Shown here: in pieces, positions 40,797 through 49,360 of the stretch
Layout: every line of letters starts with the position of its first letter
Numbering within the stretch: position 1 is the first letter of the stretch
Source: Pseudonocardia oroxyli
GTDB lineage: Bacteria; Actinomycetota; Actinomycetes; Mycobacteriales; Pseudonocardiaceae
Length of the DNA stretch: 64,000 nt
Assembly: GCF_900102195.1 (NCBI RefSeq)
Contig: NZ_FNBE01000021.1
Span: 83,261-147,260, forward strand
Reading direction: 5' to 3'
Translations under genes and position numbers: made by a program
Notes under the pieces: model-generated
What the model was told of the DNA's origin: nothing
Database searches by the model: none
Seen by the model: only the letters and a program-made list of their open reading frames with translations

Positions 40797-41537
40797 TCAG
40801 CCGACCAGGAGGAAGGCGACGAACGCGGTGAGGGAGCCGAGGGTGTGGAGCACCGCCTTCGAGACGGCGGCCCGGTTGGTCGCGTGCTGGGCCTGGACGT
40901 GGTCGGCGCGCTCGACGTTCGTAATCGTCAGGGGCCGGCCGGGGCGGACCGCGAGACGCACGCCGTCCGCGTCTCCGCGGGCCTCGCCGAACACCGTGAC
41001 CCGCTGCCCCGGTTCGACCCGCCACTCGGTGTGCCGGTACCCGACCGTCCGGGAGCCGATCGTGACCGGGCCGATCCGCAGGCCCTCGTCCGGGTCGGGC
41101 CGGTCCTCACGGATCTCCGCGACCGGGACCTCGACGGTCGCGTCGACGGGATCGACGGTGAGCTCGGCGCCGTCCGCCCGCAGCGTGAAGGGCACCTGCC
41201 CGCGCCGGTTCCCCTCCACCTCCTCGGCGACGCCCTTGTCGGTCCGGTAGCGGCGCACCGTCTCCACCCGGTACCAGACGGACGCGGCCCGTCCGATCGG
41301 CGACTCGCGGGTCCGGTCGGCGACGACCGTGCCGGTCACCGCGACGACCTGGTGGAACAGGTGCGGCCCCACCTCCCGCCGCGCGGCCTCGGCCATCGCC
41401 ACCACCTCGGCCACCTCGACCGGAGCCGCCTCGAGCCCGCGCAGCCACCGCGTCCGGCTCTCCCCGACGAGTCTGATCTGCCTGTACGCGAGGTGGCCCA
41501 GCACTCCGGTGAGGATCAACAGGATGGTCGAGATCAC
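40797..41537 (-). CDS. GIDE-domain membrane protein
   Basis: This 246-residue protein has an N-terminal helix (STILLILTGVLGHLAYRQI), a long domain with RRGQVPFTLRADGAELTVDP then GYRHTEWRVEPGQRVTVFGEA, and a C-terminal helix. The pattern corresponds to GIDE, the domain of MUL1/MAPL mitochondrial E3 ligases, found in many bacteria without the RING finger. No cysteine or histidine ring is seen here. The function of bacterial GIDE proteins is not known. A 58-residue membrane gene lies 43 bp upstream on the same strand. Confidence 0.78.
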   Translation of the reverse strand: MISTILLILTGVLGHLAYRQIRLVGESRTRWLRGLEAAPVEVAEVVAMAEAARREVGPHLFHQVVAVTGTVVADRTRESPIGRAASVWYRVETVRRYRTDKGVAEEVEGNRRGQVPFTLRADGAELTVDPVDATVEVPVAEIREDRPDPDEGLRIGPVTIGSRTVGYRHTEWRVEPGQRVTVFGEARGDADGVRLAVRPGRPLTITNVERADHVQAQHATNRAAVSKAVLHTLGSLTAFVAFLLVG

Positions 41538-41580
41538 CCGGGAAGGGTACGAAACGGACAGGTCGGACGGTTCCGTACGA

Positions 41581-41757
41581 CTACCGATCCCGGCGGAAGG
41601 CCTCGACGACGAGCCCCGCGACCCGGTCCGCCAGGCCCGCGACCAGCCAACACGCCGGCAGCAGCACCACGATCGCGAGCGCGACCTGGACGGGGAAGGC
41701 GAGCTGGGTCAGCCACAGCTCGAACGCGTCCCACAGGTCCGCGACCACTCTCGTCAC
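41581..41757 (-). CDS. Small (58-residue) membrane protein upstream of GIDE gene
   Basis: A GTG at 41757 opens a frame of 58 residues with the hydrophobic helix FPVQVALAIVVLLPACWLVA flanked by charged ends (ADLWDAFELWL and EAFRRDR). Third positions are almost all G or C, as in real genes here. It lies 43 bp before the GIDE gene, so they could form an operon. No family is recognised. It is short enough that automated callers would probably omit it. Confidence 0.65.
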   Translation of the reverse strand: MTRVVADLWDAFELWLTQLAFPVQVALAIVVLLPACWLVAGLADRVAGLVVEAFRRDR

Positions 41758-41801
41758 GCGTCACACGGTAGTCGCGGCCCGCGCGCGTTAGGTTCGGACC
41801 C

Positions 41802-42767
41802 ATGTTCGCCGTGTACGCCGCAGAGCCCAACGCCGACGCTCCGCTCGACTCGCTGACCGTCGGCGAACGCCCCGACCCCGAGGTGCCGGAGGGCTGGGTC
41901 AAGGTCAAGGTGACCGCCGCCAGCCTCAACATGCACGACCTCTGGACGCTGCGCGGGGTCGGCATCAAGCCCGAGCAGTTCCCCATGATCCTCGGCTGCG
42001 ACGGGGCCGGGACCCTCGAGGACGGCACCGAGGTCGTCCTGCACTCGATCATCGGGGACCCGACCTGGAGCGGTGACGAGACGCTCGACCCGAAGCGCAC
42101 CCTGCTCACCGAGAAGCACCAGGGCGCGATGGCCGACTTCATCGTCGTCCCGGCCCGCAACGCGGTGCCCAAGCCCGAGGGCATCACCCCGAGCCAGGCC
42201 GCCGTCATGGGCACCGCGTGGCTCACCGCCTACCGGATGCTGTTCACCAAGTCCGGGCTGCAGCCGGGACAGACGATGCTCGTGCAGGGGGCCTCCGGCG
42301 GGGTGTCCACGGCGCTGGTCCAGCTCGGTCGGGCGGCCGGGATGACGGTCTGGGTGACCGGACGCACGGAGGAGAAGCGCAATCTCGCCGAGAAGCTCGG
42401 CGCGCACGCGGTGTTCGAATCGGGGGCGCGGCTCCCGGGCAAGGTCGACGCCGTGTTCGAGTCCGTCGGCGAGGCCACCTGGAAGCACTCCATGCGGGCC
42501 CTGCGCCCCGGCGGCGTGATCGTCTGCTGCGGGTCCACCAGCGGCCCCAACCCCGGGGCTGACCTGCAGAGGTTGTTCTTCCTTCAACTGTCGGTCATCG
42601 GCTCCACGATGGGCACCCGGCAGGAGCTGGCGGACCTGTTGAGCTTCGTCGCGAACGCCGGGATCTCCCCCGAGATCGGGCTCGAGCTGCCGCTCGAACA
42701 GGCGACGGAGGGCTTCCGCGCGATGCTCGACGGCGATACAGCGGGCAAGATCGTGTTCACTCACTGA
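41802..42767 (+). CDS. MDR-family zinc-independent quinone oxidoreductase-type dehydrogenase
   Basis: This 321-residue medium-chain dehydrogenase has the GroES-like N-terminal domain (VTAASLNMHDLWTLRGVG) and the Rossmann motif VQGASGGVSTALVQLGRAAG near residue 156. The cysteine ligands of catalytic and structural zinc sites are absent, so a quinone- or enone-reductase-like activity with NADPH is most likely. The C-terminal block EGFRAMLDGDTAGKIVF is typical. It starts at the ATG 41802 and stands alone. The MarR gene next to it, 79 bp downstream and on the same strand, may regulate it. Confidence 0.87.
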   Translation: MFAVYAAEPNADAPLDSLTVGERPDPEVPEGWVKVKVTAASLNMHDLWTLRGVGIKPEQFPMILGCDGAGTLEDGTEVVLHSIIGDPTWSGDETLDPKRTLLTEKHQGAMADFIVVPARNAVPKPEGITPSQAAVMGTAWLTAYRMLFTKSGLQPGQTMLVQGASGGVSTALVQLGRAAGMTVWVTGRTEEKRNLAEKLGAHAVFESGARLPGKVDAVFESVGEATWKHSMRALRPGGVIVCCGSTSGPNPGADLQRLFFLQLSVIGSTMGTRQELADLLSFVANAGISPEIGLELPLEQATEGFRAMLDGDTAGKIVFTH

Positions 42768-42845
42768 CACGAGTAACGTTGCTGTGAGTCCGATTTCCTC
42801 GCAGGTTGAGGCATTCGGGCGCGCGAGCAAGTACAGTCGGTCATC

Positions 42846-43334
42846 GTGTCTGAGCCATACAGTCCCTCGGCGCCGGGGTTGCGCGGGTCCACCGCCATGA
42901 TCCCGGCGCCGCGCGTACCCGGTCTCGTGGCGCTCCTCGACCGGGTCGAGCGGGCCGTGGCGGCGGCCCTCGTCCCCGCGACCTCCGCCCAGGGAGTCAG
43001 CCGGGACGGCTGGCGGGTCCTGCTGATGCTGGCCCGCGGCGGCGGTCGCAGCATGGGTGAGATCGCCTCCCACACCGCGCTCCCCGCGCCCACCGCCACC
43101 CGCGTCGTCGACCGCCTGGTGGTCGACGGGTTGGCCTACCGGCAGAACGACCCGGTGGACCGAAGACGGGTGCTGGTGCATCTCGCCGCAGGCGGCCGCG
43201 ACGTGGTCGAGCGGGTGTGCGGGAGCATCGAACGCCGGGTGGGCACCGCACTCGGCGCCGTCCGGACCCCCGAACGCGTGCAGCTCGCCCGACTCCTCGA
43301 CGACCTCGCCACTCCCCGCGAGGACGACCTCTGA
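42846..43334 (+). CDS. MarR-family transcriptional regulator
   Basis: The winged helix lies at residues ~50-130, with the recognition region SMGEIASHTALPAPTATRVVDRLVVDGLA and the wing YRQNDPVDRRRVLVHL. MarR proteins are homodimeric repressors responding to aromatic ligands or oxidants. The N-terminal ~25 residues are proline-rich. A TACAGT hexamer (42832-42837) preceding the GTG start and a TTGAGG (42806-42811) are possible promoter elements, but their spacing (20 bp) is not ideal. The neighbouring dehydrogenase is a plausible target, in inference only. Confidence 0.88.
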   Translation: MSEPYSPSAPGLRGSTAMIPAPRVPGLVALLDRVERAVAAALVPATSAQGVSRDGWRVLLMLARGGGRSMGEIASHTALPAPTATRVVDRLVVDGLAYRQNDPVDRRRVLVHLAAGGRDVVERVCGSIERRVGTALGAVRTPERVQLARLLDDLATPREDDL

Positions 43335-43359
43335 GCCTCCCCAGCCCCCCGAGCCCGAC

Positions 43360-45201
43360 CTACTTCTTCGCCTTGTCCGCCGACGACTCGGTCGACAGTG
43401 CCGCCACGAAGGCCTCCTGCGGCACGTCGACCCGACCGATCGTCTTCATCCGCTTCTTGCCCTCCTTCTGCTTCTCCAGCAGCTTGCGCTTGCGGCTGAT
43501 GTCGCCGCCGTAGCACTTCGCGAGGACGTCCTTGCGGATGGCGCGGATGGTCTCGCGCGCAATGATGCGCGACCCGACGGCGGCCTGGATCGGCACCTCG
43601 AACTGCTGGCGCGGGATGAGCTCGCGCAGCTTGGAGGCCATGGACGTGCCGTAGCCGTAGGCCGAGTCCTTGTGCACGATGGCCGAGAACGCGTCCACCG
43701 GCTCGCCCTGCAGCAGGATGTCCACCTTGACCAGGTCGGAGACCTGCTCGCCCGCCTCCTCGTAGTCGAGGCTGGCGTAGCCGCGGGTCCGGGACTTGAG
43801 CGCGTCGAAGAAGTCGAAGATGATCTCGGCGAGCGGCATCGTGTACCGCAGCTCGACGCGGGACTCCGACAGGTAGTCCATGCCGCCCAGCTGGCCGCGG
43901 CGGGCCTGGCAGAGCTCCATGATCGTGCCCACGAACTCCGACGGCGCCAGGATCGTGACCTTGACGATCGGCTCGCGGATCTCGCTCACCTTGCCCTCGG
44001 GCCAGTCCGACGGGTTCGTCACGGTGATCTCCGTGCCGTCGTCCGTCGTGACCTGGTAGACGACGTTCGGCGCGGTGGAGATGAGGTCCAGGTCGAACTC
44101 GCGCTCGAGCCGCTCCCGGGTGATCTCCAGGTGCAGCAGGCCGAGGAAGCCGCAACGGAACCCGAAGCCCAGCGCCGCCGAGGTCTCCGGCTCGTAGGTC
44201 AGCGCGGCGTCGTTGAGCTGCAGCTTGTCCAGCGCCTCGCGCAGGTCCGGGTACTGGGAGCCGTCCACCGGGTAGAGGCCGGAGTAGACCATCGGGCGGG
44301 GCTCGCGGTAGCCGGTGAGCGGCTCGGTGGCGCCGCGTCGCTGGGAGGTCACGGTGTCGCCGACCTTGGACTGCCGGACGTCCTTCACCCCGGTGATCAG
44401 GTAGCCCACCTCGCCGACCCCGAGACCCTCGGTGGGCTTGGGCTCGGGCGAGACGATGCCGACCTCGAGGAGCTCGTGGGTGGCGCCGGTGGACATCATC
44501 TTGATCCGCTCGCGCGGCACGATCCGCCCGTCCACGACCCGGATGTAGGTGACGACGCCGCGGTAGGTGTCGTACACGGAGTCGAAGATCATGGCGCGGG
44601 CCGGCGCGTCCGCGTCCCCCTGGGGGGCGGGGATCTGCTTCACGGCCTCGTCCAGCAGCGCCTCGACGCCCATCCCGGTCTTCGCGCTGACCCGCAGCAC
44701 GTCCTCCGGCTCGCAGCCGACGATGTGCGCGATCTCGGCGGCGTAGCGGTCCGGGTCCGCGGCCGGGAGGTCGATCTTGTTGAGGACCGGGATGATCGTC
44801 AGGTCCTTCTCGAGCGCCAGGTACAGGTTGGCCAGCGTCTGCGCCTCGATGCCCTGCGCCGCGTCCACCAGCAGGATCGCGCCCTCGCACGCCTCGAGCG
44901 CGCGGGAGACCTCGTAGGTGAAGTCGACGTGGCCGGGGGTGTCGATGAGGTGGAGGACGTACTCCTCGTCGCCCACCTTCCACGGCAGCCGGACGTTCTG
45001 CGCCTTGATCGTGATGCCGCGCTCGCGCTCGATGTCCATGCGGTCCAGGTACTGCGCCCGCATGGCGCGCTCCTCGACCACGCCCGTGATCTGCAGCATG
45101 CGGTCCGCCAGCGTCGACTTGCCGTGGTCGATGTGGGCGATGATGCAGAAGTTCCGGATGCGCTCCGGCGGGGTGAACGTGCGGTCGGCGTACGTCGTCA
45201 C
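43360..45201 (-). CDS. lepA: Elongation factor 4 (LepA)
   Basis: LepA is a ribosome-associated GTPase that acts on stalled or maturing ribosomes. G1 is FCIIAHIDHGKSTLAD, G3 DTPGHVDFTYEVS and G4 VLNKIDLPAAD. The LepA-specific C-terminal domain ends with CYGGDISRKRKLLEKQ and a basic Lys-rich tail. Length (613 residues) and motif order are complete. The GTG at 45201 begins MTTYADRTFTPPERIRN. It is flanked by unrelated genes and probably monocistronic, as in mycobacteria (Rv2404c region). Confidence 0.96.
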   Translation of the reverse strand: MTTYADRTFTPPERIRNFCIIAHIDHGKSTLADRMLQITGVVEERAMRAQYLDRMDIERERGITIKAQNVRLPWKVGDEEYVLHLIDTPGHVDFTYEVSRALEACEGAILLVDAAQGIEAQTLANLYLALEKDLTIIPVLNKIDLPAADPDRYAAEIAHIVGCEPEDVLRVSAKTGMGVEALLDEAVKQIPAPQGDADAPARAMIFDSVYDTYRGVVTYIRVVDGRIVPRERIKMMSTGATHELLEVGIVSPEPKPTEGLGVGEVGYLITGVKDVRQSKVGDTVTSQRRGATEPLTGYREPRPMVYSGLYPVDGSQYPDLREALDKLQLNDAALTYEPETSAALGFGFRCGFLGLLHLEITRERLEREFDLDLISTAPNVVYQVTTDDGTEITVTNPSDWPEGKVSEIREPIVKVTILAPSEFVGTIMELCQARRGQLGGMDYLSESRVELRYTMPLAEIIFDFFDALKSRTRGYASLDYEEAGEQVSDLVKVDILLQGEPVDAFSAIVHKDSAYGYGTSMASKLRELIPRQQFEVPIQAAVGSRIIARETIRAIRKDVLAKCYGGDISRKRKLLEKQKEGKKRMKTIGRVDVPQEAFVAALSTESSADKAKK

Positions 45202-45310
45202 TCAGGATCCATTCCGGTACGGGGCTCGTGCCCAATCGTCCCACGTGGGGTGTGGTGGCCCTGCAGGCCGGGGCAGGTGTGAGCGGGGCCACCGGTGGGT
45301 ACACGTCCCC

Positions 45311-46252
45311 ATGAGCACCAGCACCGGCACCGGCTCGGACAAGCGACCCACCGGTCCCGGGCCGGACCCGCACGCCGACCCGGCCACCGTGGAGGTCCCG
45401 CGCGACCAGGAGACCGAGAACATCCCCGCGCTGTCCTCCTCGCAGGGCGCGCGGGAGTGGGTCGGCAGGCCGGTCCACGGGCGGACCGGCGGCACGTTCG
45501 GGCGGCTCACGGACGTCGTCACCGGGCCGGACGGCACGGCGTGGGGCGTCGTGCGGCCGCGGATGGGCGGCGCGCGGGCGATCCCGCTCGACGGCGCCGT
45601 CCCCGACGACTCCGGGGTGACCGTTCCGATCGACCGGCGGACCCTGCGCGCCGCGCCCGCGGGGGCCGATCCGGGTCCCGAGCTCGCCCACCACTACGCC
45701 TCCCGCGGGGCGCTCACCGCGGCGCACGAGTACCAGCACGAGCGCTTCGGCGGGCTCAAGATCGGCTCCGCGTTCTTCGGCTGGCTGGTGGCTGTGGGGC
45801 TGACCGTGCTGCTCGCCGCCGTGGCCGCGCTGGTCGTGCGGCTGGCGGGGGTCTCCCCCGACCTCACCGCCACGGCCGGTCAGGACCCGCGGCTGCTCGG
45901 GCTGACGGGCGGGATCGTCGCGGTGGTCGTGATGCTGCTGGCCTACGTCGCGGGCGGGTACGTCGCCGGGCGGCTCGCCCGGTTCGACGGCGCGCGCAAC
46001 GGCTTCGCGGTCTGGGCCATGGGGCTGGTGGTCACCGCCGCCGTCACCATCGCCACGGCCGCCACCGGCAGCACCGACTCGATCTTCGAGGCGTTGCGGG
46101 TGCCGGGGATCGCGGTGTCGGTCGGCGACTGGCCCAACCTCGTGGCCCTGGTGGTCGTCGCGGCGGTCGCCCTGCTCGGCGCGCTCGTGGGCGGCAAGGC
46201 GGGCGAGCGCTACCACCGGCGGGTGGACCGGGCCGCCGAACAGGCCCTCTGA
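45311..46252 (+). CDS. PRC-barrel-like domain fused to four transmembrane helices
   Basis: The 313-residue protein starts with a disordered acidic region, then residues ~45-105 read like a PRC-barrel (EWVGRPVHGRTGGTFGRLTD and VVRPRMGGARAIPLDGA). Four hydrophobic helices follow from ~165 (FFGWLVAVGLTVLLAAVAAL, TGGIVAVVVMLLAYVAGGYV, GFAVWAMGLVVTAAVTIATA, ALVVVAAVALLGALVGGKA). PRC-barrels usually bind RNA or quinone reaction centres; the combination with a membrane domain occurs in actinobacteria as unknown proteins. Its stop lies beside a 27-bp hairpin. The function is not known. Confidence 0.8.
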   Translation: MSTSTGTGSDKRPTGPGPDPHADPATVEVPRDQETENIPALSSSQGAREWVGRPVHGRTGGTFGRLTDVVTGPDGTAWGVVRPRMGGARAIPLDGAVPDDSGVTVPIDRRTLRAAPAGADPGPELAHHYASRGALTAAHEYQHERFGGLKIGSAFFGWLVAVGLTVLLAAVAALVVRLAGVSPDLTATAGQDPRLLGLTGGIVAVVVMLLAYVAGGYVAGRLARFDGARNGFAVWAMGLVVTAAVTIATAATGSTDSIFEALRVPGIAVSVGDWPNLVALVVVAAVALLGALVGGKAGERYHRRVDRAAEQAL

Positions 46253-46253
46253 C

Positions 46254-46310
46254 CGAGATGAACCTCAGCCACGTCCCGGGGGCCCCGGGACGTGGCTGAG
46301 GTTCATCTCG
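46254..46310. terminator. 27-bp perfect hairpin between convergent genes
   Basis: Arms 46254-46280 and 46284-46310 are perfectly complementary with a 3-nt loop, the longest hairpin in the window. The arm contains GATGAACCTCAGCCACGTCC. The 3' arm includes the stop codon (46303-46305) of the minus-strand maleylpyruvate-isomerase-like gene. It must act on both transcripts. No other copy with this arm sequence was seen in the window. Confidence 0.8.
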
Positions 46311-46902
46311 TCGGGTCGGTGCCGTCCCACTCGTCGAGCGGGGCGCAGTGCCATCGCCAGTCGGCCAGTCGGGGTCGGCCGCCCAGGGGCGCACGGCCGT
46401 TGGCCCAGCGCAGCGTCGGCCAGGAACGCTCGTCGTGCGGCGCCCACGGGAACAGCCGCCGGACGACGTGGCCCGCCAGGCGGGCGTCGGGTTCGAAGGC
46501 GAGGCCGAGGCCGCGGGCGGCGTCGTCGGTGTGGACCAGCAGCTCGTCGCAGGCCATGGCGGCGAAACCGGACGCGTCGGCGGCGCCGGACGCGTGGTAG
46601 CCGCGGACCTCGTCGTCGCAGGACTCGACGGTCGAGGCCAGCACCTCCGCCCCGGTGCCGACGATCCCGAGCAGTGCCGCGGGCGGACGGTCGGGGCGGA
46701 CCCGCACCTCCAACGCGTCGTTCAGGACGGGGCCGCCGACCAGGTCGGCGGCGTAGAACAGCAGGCTCTCCCCCACGTGCGCGACCACCTGGGCCACGGT
46801 CATGTCCAGGTCGCCCGCCCGCACCGACCAGTCGCGGCCGACCGCACCCCGCAACAGCCCGGTGCAGGCGGCGGCCGCGGCACGCACGTCGTCGCTGTGC
46901 AT
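46303..46902 (-). CDS. Maleylpyruvate isomerase-like (DinB/mycothiol-dependent) protein
   Basis: This 199-residue protein has the N-terminal helical bundle of the DinB/MDMPI superfamily: residues DWSVRAGDLDMTVAQVVAHVGESLLFYAADL, with conserved histidines in AHVGE and LLVHTDDA. This forms the metal triad seen in mycothiol-dependent enzymes. A catalytic call is uncertain, but many mycothiol-using actinobacteria have numerous paralogues acting as mycothiol S-conjugate or aromatic isomerases. The ATG at 46902 gives the normal length. The C-terminal region (RRLFPWAPHDERSWPTLRW) is the usual family tail. Confidence 0.75.
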   Translation of the reverse strand: MHSDDVRAAAAACTGLLRGAVGRDWSVRAGDLDMTVAQVVAHVGESLLFYAADLVGGPVLNDALEVRVRPDRPPAALLGIVGTGAEVLASTVESCDDEVRGYHASGAADASGFAAMACDELLVHTDDAARGLGLAFEPDARLAGHVVRRLFPWAPHDERSWPTLRWANGRAPLGGRPRLADWRWHCAPLDEWDGTDPTR

Positions 46903-47015
46903 CGGGCCAGGGTAGCCGGCGGGACGAAAACGCGTCGCCGATGAGTTGTCGCTGTGGATAGCGTCTACCCGTACATGCGAGATCCGCGTGAACGGCCCCC
47001 GTTTGGAGTTCCGGC

Positions 47016-48440
47016 ATGACCGCGCCCGACGCACCACCCGCCCCCGCGGAGTCCACCCGCTCCGCCTCGACGGTGATCTGGCTGCTGGTCGGCTCGGCCT
47101 TCGTCATGATCCTCAACGAGACGATCATGAGTGTCGCCCTGCCCGTGCTGGTGACGGACCTGGACGTCACCGTCGGCACCGCGCAGTGGCTGACCAGCGG
47201 GTTCCTGTTGACCATGTCGGTGGTCATCCCGATCACCGGCTACCTGCTGCAGCGGCTCACCCCGCGCACCGTGTACCTCATGGCGATGTCGCTGTTCAGC
47301 GCGGGCACGCTCATCTCGGCGCTCGCCCCCGGCTTCGGCGTGCTGCTCGTCGGCCGGATCGTGCAGGCGCTCGGCACCGCCGTGATGATCCCGCTGCTGA
47401 TGACGTCGGTGATCCGGCTGGTCCCGGCCGAGCAGCGCGGCGCGAAGATGGGCGTGATCACCCTGGTCATCGCCGTGGCGCCCGCCATCGGCCCGACCAT
47501 CTCCGGGATCATCCTGTCGACCCTGAGCTGGCGCTGGATGTTCCTGATCGTGCTGCCGATCGCGCTGATCGCCCTGGCGGCGGGCGCCGTCTTCCTGCGG
47601 CTCGACGGCGAGACCCGGTCGATCCCGCTGGACTGGCTGTCCGTGGTGCTCTCGGCGCTCGCCTTCGGCGGGATCGTCTTCGGGCTCTCGACGATCGGCG
47701 AGTCCGCCCGCGGCGAGGCCCACGTGCCGCCGTGGCTGCCCATCGTGGTCGGCGTGCTCGCGATGGCGCTGTTCGTGATGCGCCAGCTCGCGCTGCAGCG
47801 CACCGGGAACCCGCTGCTCGACCTGCGTCCGTTCACCCACCGCACGTTCGCCGTGGCGCTCGCGCTGACCGTGCTCGGCATGATGGCGCTGTTCGGCGTG
47901 CTGATCCTGCTGCCGCTGGTCATGCAGGACGTCATGGGGGTGTCGGCGTTCGTCACCGGCCTCGCGGTGCTGCCCGGCGGCCTGGTGATGGGCCTGCTCG
48001 GCCCGTTCGTCGGGCGGCTCTACGACCGGGTCGGCGCGCGGCCGCTGGTCCTGCCCGGCGTCGTGGTGCTGGCGGTGGCGCTGTGGGGCTTCGCGCTCGT
48101 CGTGGGCGAGTCCACACCGGTGCCGCTCCTGGTCGGCCTGCACATCCTGCTGGTCACCGGCCTGTCGTTCATGATCACGCCGCTGATGACGGACGCCCTC
48201 GGCAGCCTGCCCAGCGAGATCGACTCGCACGGCAGCGCCATCCTGGCCACGTTGCAGCAGGTCGCGGGCGCGGCGGGCACCGCGCTGTTCGTGACGTTGA
48301 TGGTGGTCTTCGCCTCCACCCCGAACGTCGCCGCGGACACCACGGGCGCCCACGCCGCGTTCCTCTGCGCGGCGATCATCGGCACCGCCGCCATCCCGGT
48401 GGCGCTGCTGCTCGGCGGCAAGAAGCCCGCGGCGCACTGA
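47016..48440 (+). CDS. MFS transporter, DHA2 (EmrB/QacA) family
   Basis: This 474-residue protein has 14 predicted helices. Family motif A is seen as VGRIVQALGTAVMIPLLMTS (residue ~115), motif C-type GPTISGIILSTLSWRWMFLI near residue 155 and the second-half repeat GPFVGRLYDRVGARPLVLPG. Helix 1 has MILNETIMSVALPVL, the D1 motif of DHA2 exporters. It is a probable proton-driven drug efflux pump. The ATG at 47016 follows TTTGGAG by 6-7 bases. It belongs to the same broad family as the fragment at position 1. Confidence 0.9.
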   Translation: MTAPDAPPAPAESTRSASTVIWLLVGSAFVMILNETIMSVALPVLVTDLDVTVGTAQWLTSGFLLTMSVVIPITGYLLQRLTPRTVYLMAMSLFSAGTLISALAPGFGVLLVGRIVQALGTAVMIPLLMTSVIRLVPAEQRGAKMGVITLVIAVAPAIGPTISGIILSTLSWRWMFLIVLPIALIALAAGAVFLRLDGETRSIPLDWLSVVLSALAFGGIVFGLSTIGESARGEAHVPPWLPIVVGVLAMALFVMRQLALQRTGNPLLDLRPFTHRTFAVALALTVLGMMALFGVLILLPLVMQDVMGVSAFVTGLAVLPGGLVMGLLGPFVGRLYDRVGARPLVLPGVVVLAVALWGFALVVGESTPVPLLVGLHILLVTGLSFMITPLMTDALGSLPSEIDSHGSAILATLQQVAGAAGTALFVTLMVVFASTPNVAADTTGAHAAFLCAAIIGTAAIPVALLLGGKKPAAH

Positions 48441-48451
48441 CCCGACCGCAC

Positions 48452-48505
48452 TGTGGAGCCACCACTGTCGTCTCCGGGCCGCGAGACGACAGTGGTGGCT
48501 CCACA
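48452..48505. terminator. Perfect 23-bp hairpin (palindrome family B, copy 2)
   Basis: Arms 48452-48474 and 48483-48505 pair perfectly around an 8-nt loop. The arm contains GTGGAGCCACCACTGTCGT, closely matching GGAGCCACAACTGTCG of the copy at 2610-2657. It lies between the convergent MFS and transglutaminase genes and is probably their shared terminator. Confidence 0.75.
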
Positions 48506-48516
48506 ATGCCCTGTGG

Positions 48517-49359
48517 TCAGGCCAGGCGCGTCATGTCCACCGTGACGTCCAGGGTCTCGGCGCTGCCGCCCGAGTAGATGCCCTTCAGGGGGCTGACGTC
48601 GGCGTAGTCGCGACCCACCGCGACCCAGACGTGGCGCGCGCCGATGGGGATGCCGTTGGTCGGGTCGAAGCCCCACCAGCCGCCGGTGCGGGCCTCGATC
48701 CAGGCGTGGGACTGGCCGGAGACGGTGGCGCCGACCTTGACGTCCTTCTTCGGCAGCAGGTACCCGGAGACGTACCGGGCGGGGATCCCCATCTCGCGCA
48801 ACAGGACCAGGGTGAGGTGCGCGTAGTCCTGGCACACGCCCTTGCCCGCCTCCCAGGCCTGGATGGCGCTGGTGTGGACCCCGGTGGTCCCCGGCTGGTA
48901 GGTCATCGCCTCCCGGACCCACTCGCAGGCGGCCAGGACGGCGTCCGCGGGCTCCTTGCCCTTCTTGAGGGACTTCGCGATCTTCGACAACTCCGGGTCG
49001 CGGCTGACGTAGTCGGTGAACTCCAGCATCTCGGTGTAGCGGTCCCGCACGGGTTCGGACGCCAGCTCGTCCCAGTCGGCCTCCCGGACCGGCTCCGAGT
49101 CGTCCCCGGTCTCGACCACCGAGATGCCCGTGACCAGCAGCTCCGTGTGCGGGGCGTGCAGGTCGAACGCCGTGACCTGGGTGCCCCAGTAGTCCTCGTA
49201 GCGGTAGCTGCGGGTGGCGGGCACCGTCTCGACGCGGCTGACGATCACGTTCTGGTGCTGGTCGCTGCGCGGGGTCAGCCGCACCTCGTTGTAGGTCTCG
49301 TGCACCGGGGAGCTGTACTTGTAGCCGGTCTCGTGGACGACCCTGATCCGCCAGCCCAT
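48517..49359 (-). CDS. Transglutaminase-like cysteine peptidase
   Basis: This 280-residue protein has the catalytic Cys in AGKGVCQDYAHLTLVLLREM, the His in GQSHAWIEARTG and the Asp in GFDPTNGIPIG, which together make the papain-like triad. The N-terminal beta domain (WRIRVVHETGYKYSSPVHET) is the bacterial-transglutaminase N-terminal partner. In cyanobacteria and actinobacteria it occurs with alpha-E and circularly permuted ATP-grasp proteins. It follows the alpha-E gene by one base and therefore completes a three-gene operon, probably for making or trimming an unidentified peptide. Confidence 0.9.
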   Translation of the reverse strand: MGWRIRVVHETGYKYSSPVHETYNEVRLTPRSDQHQNVIVSRVETVPATRSYRYEDYWGTQVTAFDLHAPHTELLVTGISVVETGDDSEPVREADWDELASEPVRDRYTEMLEFTDYVSRDPELSKIAKSLKKGKEPADAVLAACEWVREAMTYQPGTTGVHTSAIQAWEAGKGVCQDYAHLTLVLLREMGIPARYVSGYLLPKKDVKVGATVSGQSHAWIEARTGGWWGFDPTNGIPIGARHVWVAVGRDYADVSPLKGIYSGGSAETLDVTVDMTRLA

Positions 49360-49360
49360 G

